Shown here: positions 1 to 5,528 of the stretch, piece by piece
Layout of the letters: each line of letters opens with the position of its first letter
Numbering within the stretch: position 1 is the first letter of the stretch
Made by a program: the position numbers and the translations under genes
Assembly: GCA_903821805.1 (NCBI GenBank)
Contig: CAIJNA010000054.1
Location: 1-5,871 of the forward strand
Origin: an uncultured Campylobacterota bacterium
GTDB taxonomy: Bacteria > Campylobacterota > Campylobacteria > Campylobacterales > Arcobacteraceae
Direction of reading: 5' to 3'
DNA length: 5,871 nucleotides
Notes under the pieces: model-generated
Databases searched by the model: none
The model's input: only the letters and a program-made list of their open reading frames with translations
Told to the model about the DNA's origin: nothing

Positions 1-269
1 AAAGAGAAGAAGCTATTACTCAATATTCTGCTGCATCCAGAAATGATTTGGTTGAAAAAGAACAAGAACAAATTGATATTTTTATGGAATATCTTCCAAA
101 ACAACTAAGTGATGAAGAGCTTGAAAGTATTATAAAATCAATCATATCTGAAACTGGTGCTGAATCAATGAAAGATATGGGGAAAATAATGAATCCAGCA
201 AAAGAAAAAATTGGTGGAAGCGCTGATGGAAAAAGAATTAATGATATGGTAAAAAAACTTTTAGCCTAG
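1..269 (+). CDS. GatB/YqeY domain-containing protein, 3' end (partial)
   Basis: The reading frame is open from the left edge (first whole codon at position 3) to a TAG at 267-269, so this is the last 88 residues of a gene starting outside the window. The whole family is usually about 150 aa, so roughly the first 40% is missing. What is visible fits the C-terminal part of YqeY-like proteins: a helical charged stretch ending in EKEQEQI, then YLPKQLSDEEL, ETGAESMKDMGKIM, and the GSADGKRINDMVKKLLA tail. The family resembles the helical tail domain of the GatB amidotransferase subunit, which is involved in tRNA-dependent amidation. The free-standing protein has no firmly established role. A TTG at 48-50 could be mistaken for a start, but family-like sequence continues upstream of it, so I treat it as internal. 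The protein is probably cytosolic; no signal or membrane segment is visible. Confidence 0.88.
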   Translation, partial: REEAITQYSAASRNDLVEKEQEQIDIFMEYLPKQLSDEELESIIKSIISETGAESMKDMGKIMNPAKEKIGGSADGKRINDMVKKLLA

Positions 270-298
270 TTGCTAAAATAATAAAAATAAAATAATAT
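270..298 (+). promoter_or_regulatory. Possible sigma-70-type promoter for dapA-truD
   Basis: In the 52-bp gap before dapA, TTGCTA (270-275) is followed after 17 bp by TAATAT (293-298). Each hexamer matches 4 of 6 consensus bases and the spacing is ideal. A transcript would start near 305, leaving a short leader that just includes the dapA Shine-Dalgarno. The region is so AT-rich that chance matches are expected, and dapA could simply be read from the upstream gene. No terminator hairpin is visible after the upstream stop codon. Confidence 0.3.
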
Positions 299-308
299 TT
301 GAAGATTG

Positions 309-315
309 AAAGGGA
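309..315 (+). promoter_or_regulatory. Shine-Dalgarno site of dapA
   Basis: AAAGGGA lies six bases before the ATG at 322. A TGA in the same frame at 307-309 rules out a start further upstream, and no ATG, GTG or TTG follows in frame before the conserved barrel begins. This site therefore fixes the dapA start. Confidence 0.75.
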
Positions 316-321
316 TTTAAA

Positions 322-1242
322 ATGACGGGAACGACGGCAAGAAGTGAGATAAAAATAGTAACAGGTTCATCAACCGCAATAATAACACCATTTAAAAATG
401 GGAAACTTGATGAGCAAACATATGCAAAGTTAATAAAAAGACAGATTGATAATGGAATAAATGCTATTTGTCCTGTTGGAACAACTGGTGAAAGTGCTAC
501 TTTAACTCACGATGAACATAAAAGATGTATTGAAATTGCTGTTGAAGTTTGCAAAGGAACAGATGCAAAAGTTTTGGCTGGTGCCGGTTCTAATGCAACT
601 CATGAAGCAGTTGAAATAGCAAAACATGCAGAACTTTGTGGTGTAGATGCTATCTTTTCTGTAGCTCCGTATTACAACAAACCATCGCAAGAAGGTCTCT
701 ACCAACACTATAAAGCTATTGCGAATGCTGTTCCAAATCTTGGTTTTATGCTTTACAATGTTCCAGGAAGAACTGGGGTTGATATTTTAGCAGATACTGT
801 TATTAGACTTTTCGATGATTGTCCAAATATTTATGGTATCAAAGAGGCTACAGGAAGCTTAGAAAGAACTATTGAACTTGTTTCAAGAAGACCTGAACTT
901 AAAGTGTTTAGCGGTGATGATGCTATTGATTATGCAATTTTGGCTTCTGGAGGAGCTGGAATAACTTCAGTAACGTCAAATCTTTTACCAAATTTGAAAA
1001 GTCAATTAGTTAGAGAAGCTTTGGCAGGAAATTTTGCGAAAGCAAAAGCTATAAATGAGACACTTTATCCAATTAATAAAGTAATGTTCTGCGAAAGTAA
1101 TCCAATTCCAATCAAAGCTGCTATGTATATCGCAGGTCTTATTGAAACATTAGAATACAGACTTCCACTAACTGCACCAAGTCTTGAAAATATGAAAAAA
1201 ATTGAAACCATATTGGCAAATTACGAAGTTGTAAAATTTTAA
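322..1242 (+). CDS. dapA: 4-hydroxy-tetrahydrodipicolinate synthase (dihydrodipicolinate synthase)
   Basis: This cytosolic TIM-barrel enzyme condenses pyruvate with aspartate-4-semialdehyde, the first committed step of the diaminopimelate/lysine branch that feeds peptidoglycan synthesis. Family signatures are in order: GTTGES (53-58, with the active-site threonine), YYNKPSQEG (117-125), YNVPGRTG (145-152, proton-relay Tyr145 and substrate-binding Arg150) and IKEATG (173-178). Lys174 is the residue expected to form the Schiff base with pyruvate. At 306 aa it is slightly longer than the E. coli enzyme (292 aa). Most of the excess is a leader of about 11 residues, MTGTTARSEIK, before the usual TGSSTAIITPF start of the barrel. 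The start is fixed by a good Shine-Dalgarno and an in-frame stop just upstream. The TAA at 1240-1242 is one base from truD, so the two are probably one transcript. The family includes N-acetylneuraminate lyase and related aldolases, but the motif set and length favour DapA. Confidence 0.95.
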   Translation: MTGTTARSEIKIVTGSSTAIITPFKNGKLDEQTYAKLIKRQIDNGINAICPVGTTGESATLTHDEHKRCIEIAVEVCKGTDAKVLAGAGSNATHEAVEIAKHAELCGVDAIFSVAPYYNKPSQEGLYQHYKAIANAVPNLGFMLYNVPGRTGVDILADTVIRLFDDCPNIYGIKEATGSLERTIELVSRRPELKVFSGDDAIDYAILASGGAGITSVTSNLLPNLKSQLVREALAGNFAKAKAINETLYPINKVMFCESNPIPIKAAMYIAGLIETLEYRLPLTAPSLENMKKIETILANYEVVKF

Positions 1243-1243
1243 T

Positions 1244-2311
1244 ATGGCTAACGAAAAACAATTCTTTTTAAATCATAGTCCAATTGATGTTTATTTTAGA
1301 CAAAGCAAAGACGATTTCGTTGTAACTGAAATACCACTTTATGAATTTAGTGGTGAAGGTGAGCACATGGTACTTACTATGAGAAAAAAAGATTTGAGCA
1401 CTTGGGATGCTGTTCAAATCATAAGTGATACAATCGGCTGCAAAAGTAGAGATATTGGTTATGCAGGACTTAAAGATAAGAATGCAATGACTATTCAATG
1501 CATATCTATGCCAAAAACTTTTGAAGAAAAGATTAGAAACTTTGACCATCCTCAAATAAAATTTCTAAAAATTGAATACCATAACAACAAAGTAAGGGTT
1601 GGCCATCTCAAGGGAAATAGATTTTTTATTAGATTAAAAAGAGTTCTCGAAAGAGATCATCTGAAACTTCAAAATATTTTGGATTTGATTGAAAAATATG
1701 GAATGCCTAACTATTTTGGTGTTCAAAGATTTGGAATTGATGGCGACAATTATCTAAAAGGTAAGCAAATTTGTGATGGGACTCTAAAAGTAACCAATTC
1801 TAAATTATCGCAAATGTATCTAAACGCGTATCAAAGTATCTCATTTAACGAATGGCTTAGCAAAAGAATTGAGCTAAGTAAACTTATTGAAGCCTTTGAG
1901 CCTAAAGAAATAACTGATCGAGTTGGAATTGATGTTGCTACACTGAAAGAATTAAAAGCACAAAAACATCCATTTAAAGTTCTTGAGGGTGACGTTATGG
2001 AGCATTATCCTTATGGGAAAATATTTTATGCAGAAGATGTTGATAGTGAAGCTGAAAAGTTTTTCTTAAAAGATAGAGTTCCTACAGGACTTCTAGCTGG
2101 TAAAAAAGCTAAACTTGCTATTGGTTTGGCAAAAAAATTTGAAGAAGAATTTGATAAAAAAACAATAGTAGATGGAACAAGAAGATATGCATGGGTTTTT
2201 CCAAGTGAAATAAAAAGCAAATACGATGACGAAAAAAATCATTTCGAAGTAGAATTTGTATTACCAAAAGGCTCATATGCAACTGAACTAATTAGAGAAT
2301 TAACACACTAG
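1244..2311 (+). CDS. truD: tRNA pseudouridine(13) synthase TruD
   Basis: TruD isomerises uridine 13 in the D-arm of some tRNAs to pseudouridine; it acts in the cytosol without a cofactor. The 355-aa product matches the family's usual length. Signatures: DDFVVTEIPLYEFSGEGEH (23-41), the catalytic motif GYAGLKDKNA (72-81) with Asp78 as the expected catalytic aspartate, GHLKGNRFFI (120-129), PNYFGVQRFG (155-164), and the C-terminal VLPKGSYATELIREL (339-353). The insertion domain between about 165 and 310 is more variable. The start is the ATG one base after the dapA stop; the residues following it align well with TruD N-termini. There is no obvious Shine-Dalgarno, so translation may depend on ribosomes finishing dapA. 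The wording of the motifs is close to Campylobacterota TruD proteins, which is part of the taxonomic call. Lysine synthesis and tRNA modification are not functionally linked, so the pairing looks like simple operon packing. Confidence 0.95.
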   Translation: MANEKQFFLNHSPIDVYFRQSKDDFVVTEIPLYEFSGEGEHMVLTMRKKDLSTWDAVQIISDTIGCKSRDIGYAGLKDKNAMTIQCISMPKTFEEKIRNFDHPQIKFLKIEYHNNKVRVGHLKGNRFFIRLKRVLERDHLKLQNILDLIEKYGMPNYFGVQRFGIDGDNYLKGKQICDGTLKVTNSKLSQMYLNAYQSISFNEWLSKRIELSKLIEAFEPKEITDRVGIDVATLKELKAQKHPFKVLEGDVMEHYPYGKIFYAEDVDSEAEKFFLKDRVPTGLLAGKKAKLAIGLAKKFEEEFDKKTIVDGTRRYAWVFPSEIKSKYDDEKNHFEVEFVLPKGSYATELIRELTH

Positions 2312-2445
2312 AAAAGTAATTATTATGGTTACAAAATGATTTTATTAAGTCACTATAGTGTTAAGTTTTCCAACCTTTCTAAAAAGTATCACATTATTTA
2401 AACTTCACAATGTAAAATAAATAGAAATAACTTTTAATGAAATAA
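2312..2445. other. 134-bp intergenic region, putative control region of the receptor/two-component cluster
   Basis: This is the only long non-coding stretch in the window. I see no GC-rich stem followed by a T-run, so no intrinsic terminator can be supported after truD; the best inverted repeat near its end is a 4-bp GTAA/TTAC pair. The region contains a dyad with flanking direct repeats (2345-2366), a possible -10 box TAAAAT (2413-2418) without a good -35 partner, an imperfect dyad TTCAC-aat-GTAAA (2404-2416) overlapping that box, and a two-codon ORF (2437-2445). A promoter for the downstream cluster most likely lies here, because gene function and base composition change across it. Confidence 0.5.
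2345..2366. promoter_or_regulatory. Putative operator: CACTATAGTG dyad flanked by TTAAGT direct repeats
   Basis: Positions 2351-2360 read CACTATAGTG, a perfect 10-bp palindrome. The hexamer TTAAGT occurs immediately before it (2345-2350) and immediately after it (2361-2366), so the hexamers repeat with a 16-bp period. A dyad suits a dimeric regulator. Tandem direct repeats are the usual target of OmpR/PhoB-type regulators, one of which is encoded 80 bp downstream, although their repeats are more often spaced 10-11 bp apart. The dyad also contains TATAGT, which could act as a -10 box and be blocked by a bound protein. Its role is inferred; no homologous site was compared. Confidence 0.35.
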
Positions 2446-3189
2446 ATGGATATCACAGCTCATAATTTAGAACTTCTATCATCGTGTACTAAAAATTTAA
2501 AAGTTCTATTTGTAGAAGATTCATTTGATTCGAGAACACAAGCGATAAAATTTTTAGAAAATTATTTTTCAAAAATTGATGTTGCAGTTGACGGAATGGA
2601 TGGACTTGAAAAATTTAAAAATCAATTAAACGAAACAGGCTCTTATTATGATCTTCTTATTATTGATATAGTAATGCCAAAAATGGATGGGATAGATCTA
2701 AGTAAAGCAATTTACGAACTCAATCCTAAACAAAAAATAATAGTATTATCGGCACACAGTAAACCAAAATATTTTATAGATTTGTTAAGTATTGGAATTG
2801 AAGGATTTATTCAAAAACCAATTTCTTTTGAAAATACATACAATTTGTTACAAAAAATATGTACAAATTTAAAAAATGATAACATTATAAAACTAGCAAA
2901 TAATTGCGATTTCAACAAAGAAACGCAAGAACTTTATTGTGACAATCAAAAAATAGATCTCACAAGAAATGAATACAAATTAATTGCTTTACTTTGCAAT
3001 ACAAACTGCGAAAATGATTCGTTTACAATTGAAGATATTTCAACGTACCTATACTTTAATGAGCCACTGAAAACTATCACTGAAAATTCAATAAGAGCTA
3101 TTATTAAGAGAATAAGAAAGAAAATTCCTTATGATTTAATCATTGCCGATAGAAGAAATGGCTATAAAATAAAAAGAATGGATTTTTAA
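2446..3189 (+). CDS. OmpR/PhoB-family two-component response regulator
   Basis: A cytosolic DNA-binding regulator of 247 aa, probably activated by phosphotransfer from a sensor kinase. The receiver domain spans about 18-140: beta-1 KVLFVEDS with acidic pair Glu24/Asp25, phospho-acceptor Asp74 in LLIIDIVMPKMDG, switch Ser102 in VLSAHS, and Lys124 in QKP. All residues needed for phosphorylation are present. The usual tyrosine of the OmpR signalling face is Phe121. A winged-helix output domain fills about 155-246: LTRNEYKLIALL (172-183), a recognition-helix region NSIRAIIKRIRKKI (214-227) and the wing RRNGYKI (236-242). An 18-residue leader precedes the receiver, slightly longer than usual. The ATG at 2446 is immediately preceded by an in-frame TAA, and no strong Shine-Dalgarno is visible. 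It lies 27 bp before the receptor gene. The predicted sensor gene starts at 5525, so kinase and regulator would flank the receptor and small-protein genes. Target genes are unknown; its own cluster is the natural guess. Confidence 0.92.
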   Translation: MDITAHNLELLSSCTKNLKVLFVEDSFDSRTQAIKFLENYFSKIDVAVDGMDGLEKFKNQLNETGSYYDLLIIDIVMPKMDGIDLSKAIYELNPKQKIIVLSAHSKPKYFIDLLSIGIEGFIQKPISFENTYNLLQKICTNLKNDNIIKLANNCDFNKETQELYCDNQKIDLTRNEYKLIALLCNTNCENDSFTIEDISTYLYFNEPLKTITENSIRAIIKRIRKKIPYDLIIADRRNGYKIKRMDF

Positions 3190-3208
3190 AATCATAAATA
3201 CTGGCAGC

Positions 3209-3213
3209 GAGGA
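3209..3213 (+). promoter_or_regulatory. Shine-Dalgarno site of the TonB-dependent receptor gene
   Basis: GAGGA lies in the 27-bp gap after the response-regulator stop, three bases before the ATG at 3217. The spacing is on the short side, but this is the strongest ribosome-binding motif in the accessory cluster. It suggests that the receptor is translated independently of the regulator, whereas the two genes after it depend on overlap. Confidence 0.55.
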
Positions 3214-3216
3214 AAA

Positions 3217-5118
3217 ATGCAGAAAATATTAATACCTTTACTATTCACATTTAGTGCTTTAAATGCATCAGATGTAAATATTGAAAATCTACTCTCAAAT
3301 ATAGAAATAAAAAGTGATTGCTCTACAAAAACCAAACTTGAAAGTAGTGGAATTTCAACAATATATACAAAAAGTGATCTTGAAAGAATGCAAGCAAAAA
3401 CACTAAAAGATGTACTAAAATCAATCTATCCAAGTGGTTATAGTGAAAATCGATATGCTTTGCCTGACTACAATCAAATAGGAACAAATCATCCTTTTTT
3501 AAGTAGTAATATGAAAATATTTGTAAACAACCAAGAAGTTTCAGCAGGACTTTTTGGTAGTGGTGCTGTTTTGTATGGAAACATTGATCTCGGATTTGTT
3601 GAGCACATTGAGATATACAGCGGAAATACTACATACGAATACTCAAATGAACCAACACTGATCCTTGTGAAATTATTCACAAAGAATTTAAGAAAATATA
3701 GTGGTCAAAAAATATCCGCTGAAGCAAATAGCATTGGAGGGTCAACTGTAAGTGCTTACAGCTTAGATGAATTTAATAATAATGAGTGGTCTTATTTTAA
3801 TTATTTGTCATTTAATAATGATGTAAGAACGAAATACGAGAGTCATAATACAGAAATATCAAGAGATCAAAACAGAAAACACTTTATGGGGGTTTTCACA
3901 AAAAATAGTACATTTAATAACAATTTTAACAATAATAATCAACTTATTATTGACGCCGTAACACAAAAAAGAAATACTTTTATGGATTTGAGTCTGGATG
4001 GAACACCACAGACAAATACTATGGAAAATGATTTTTTACATGTAGGATATAATGGGAAAGAAGATAATTTTGATTATCTTGTATCATATGATATATTAAA
4101 CTCAAAATCAAATTTTTTAGATGATATTCCTGCTTCATCATTGAAAACAGCTTCGAAATCTTCTGTAATTAGCACTGAACTAAAATACAAATATATACTA
4201 GAAAATACCAAAATAACTTCAGGAATAAAATACAGGATTAAGAATTTTAAATATGATGAGCTAATAAGAAATGGCTTAAATGTTGAAACAACAGGACATA
4301 CAAATCAAACAATTATAACTCCATATATTGAAAATCAATATATTTTAAATATTAACAATGTTTTAAATGCCGGAATGAGTTTGCAAAAAATTACTAATAA
4401 TAATTCAGTACAAAATGACAATTTATTTATGTACAGACTTGGTCATACTTATGCAAAAAAAGGTCTTGCTTTCAAAACTATATATTCACACATGGAAACA
4501 TCCCTTGATCCGTATTTAGTTAATAGCTACAATACATTCATAACACAGGGTAAAAAGAATCCAACAATCCAAAATATTATTTTAGAAAATATTAGTCATG
4601 AGGAAGCCAACAATAAATATGAATTAATTGTTGGCAGGTCTAATATTAAAAACCAATTGGGTCCAATTAGTCAATTAGAAGATCTTTTAGATAACTATCG
4701 TGAAACCGTTACAACATATGGTGGAACGTTAAAATGGACACACGAATACAATAAAGTAGATAAACTATACTTAACTGCTGGTAATTATCAAATAAACAAC
4801 TTGCCTACTGCAGATAAAATAACTTCATATACATCAACGATTAGAAACCTGAATACATATGGAAAATTTGACATATTCAATGAAATTATTTATTCTCGAG
4901 ATAATATTGATAAGAAAAACTTTTATGATTATAGTGCCGGTGTTATTTATCATTCAACTGATGATTTAAGTGTTGCTATCAAAGGTACAAATATATTTAA
5001 TAAAGCAAAAACAATCGACTACAAGAGATTCAATATATCCACTCTTGATTTTGAAACGCCACTTAAAATATCACCAATCGATAAAAGTATAATAATAACT
5101 CTCGAGTATACATTTTAG
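3217..5118 (+). CDS. TonB-dependent outer-membrane receptor, ligand unknown
   Basis: A 633-aa outer-membrane beta-barrel protein, expected to bind a ligand at the cell surface and import it with energy from TonB-ExbBD. Residues 1-17 form a signal peptide (MQKILIPLLF then FTFSALNA-type end), with cleavage probably before SD at 18-19. A plug domain follows at about 38-156: STIYTKSDLERMQAKTLKDVLKS (47-69), then VEHIEIYSGNTTYEYSNEPTLILVKLFTK (given here as 128-156, key end LVKLFTK), which replaces the more common GGVINIITK ending. The rest is an amphipathic, Asn/Tyr-rich barrel, with KGTNIFNKA near 589-597 and a terminal strand IIITLEYTF ending in Phe, the usual outer-membrane assembly signal. 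No N-terminal STN signalling domain lies between signal peptide and plug, and I cannot pick out a clear TonB box. No tonB/exbBD is in view. The TAG at 5116-5118 overlaps the next start by one base. The pattern recalls a receptor family common in Campylobacterota that sits next to sensor genes. The ligand (siderophore, metal, vitamin, other) cannot be read from sequence. Confidence 0.88.
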   Translation: MQKILIPLLFTFSALNASDVNIENLLSNIEIKSDCSTKTKLESSGISTIYTKSDLERMQAKTLKDVLKSIYPSGYSENRYALPDYNQIGTNHPFLSSNMKIFVNNQEVSAGLFGSGAVLYGNIDLGFVEHIEIYSGNTTYEYSNEPTLILVKLFTKNLRKYSGQKISAEANSIGGSTVSAYSLDEFNNNEWSYFNYLSFNNDVRTKYESHNTEISRDQNRKHFMGVFTKNSTFNNNFNNNNQLIIDAVTQKRNTFMDLSLDGTPQTNTMENDFLHVGYNGKEDNFDYLVSYDILNSKSNFLDDIPASSLKTASKSSVISTELKYKYILENTKITSGIKYRIKNFKYDELIRNGLNVETTGHTNQTIITPYIENQYILNINNVLNAGMSLQKITNNNSVQNDNLFMYRLGHTYAKKGLAFKTIYSHMETSLDPYLVNSYNTFITQGKKNPTIQNIILENISHEEANNKYELIVGRSNIKNQLGPISQLEDLLDNYRETVTTYGGTLKWTHEYNKVDKLYLTAGNYQINNLPTADKITSYTSTIRNLNTYGKFDIFNEIIYSRDNIDKKNFYDYSAGVIYHSTDDLSVAIKGTNIFNKAKTIDYKRFNISTLDFETPLKISPIDKSIIITLEYTF

Positions 5119-5528
5119 TGAAAAAAATATTTTTAATTATTTTCGCATTTACATCACTTCAATCGAGTGATATATATGAATTACAAATGTATCAAAATAT
5201 ACTTACAACGCTTTTCCAAAAAGATACGATTTTAGTTTATTCAAGAGACACTGATGAAATTGAATTGATTAAAACCAGTACAAATATTAAATTAACTACT
5301 AAATGCTCAGATGCAGATGTTCTTATTGGAAAGAACTTTAGCTATCCAGAGTTTAGGGAATGCAAAAAACCAATCTTTGCAACAAGTTACAGAAGCTATA
5401 TGGAACAAGAAAATGCATTTGCGGCATTTTATTGGAGAAAAGGTCGTCCTCAAATTCAATTTAAATTAGAGCCAATAAATAGGTATAAACTATTTTTGCC
5501 GGAAAATTTTAAGAAATACTCAAAATGA
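5118..5528 (+). CDS. Small exported protein of unrecognised family, possible periplasmic adaptor
   Basis: A 136-aa protein that I cannot assign to a named family. Residues 1-16 look like a signal peptide (MKKIFLIIFAFTSLQS), with the mature part starting near SDIYELQMY; there is no lipobox cysteine and no second membrane segment, so the periplasm is the likely site. The mature domain of about 120 aa has a helix, then the strand TILVYS, the DADVLIGKNF segment (66-74), KPIFATSYRSY (84-94), and AFYWRKGRPQIQFKLEPINRYKL (103-125, core WRKGRPQIQF). Cys63 and Cys82 are its only cysteines and could form a disulfide. The layout of a strand naming a quantity, then a short strand ending in an Asn/Gln-rich 'RPQIQF' segment, loosely recalls YfiR-like periplasmic regulators, but this is an impression, not a match. 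The start is GTG, sharing its G with the receptor TAG stop (TAGTG), and the gene ends in an ATGA overlap with the next gene. Such tight coupling suggests that the product works with both neighbours. Confidence 0.75.
   Translation: MKKIFLIIFAFTSLQSSDIYELQMYQNILTTLFQKDTILVYSRDTDEIELIKTSTNIKLTTKCSDADVLIGKNFSYPEFRECKKPIFATSYRSYMEQENAFAAFYWRKGRPQIQFKLEPINRYKLFLPENFKKYSK

Noticed and set aside
48..269. TTG at 48 as the start of a complete 73-aa gene
   Set aside because: The same frame is open to the left edge and encodes YqeY-like sequence before position 48, so the gene begins outside the window.
502..708. Minus-strand open frame of 68 codons inside dapA
   Set aside because: It lies wholly opposite a strongly conserved enzyme gene, is Cys/Phe-rich without a recognisable domain, and has no independent support. 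It is a shadow of the real gene.
1268..1555. Minus-strand open frame of 95 codons inside truD
   Set aside because: It is opposite the conserved TruD catalytic region; composition is typical of antisense translation and no motif is visible. The same applies to the minus-strand frames at 2026-2220 and 3489-3680.
2312..2340. Possible terminator after truD (GTAA/TTAC inverted repeat)
   Set aside because: The stem is only four A/T-rich pairs and is not followed by a T-run next to it; far too weak to call.
3907..3945. AAT/AAC-rich tract in the receptor as a tandem repeat or phase-variable tract
   Set aside because: It encodes a loop of Asn residues (about 231-242) with mixed AAC/AAT/TTT codons and no regular unit or homopolymer long enough to suggest slippage.
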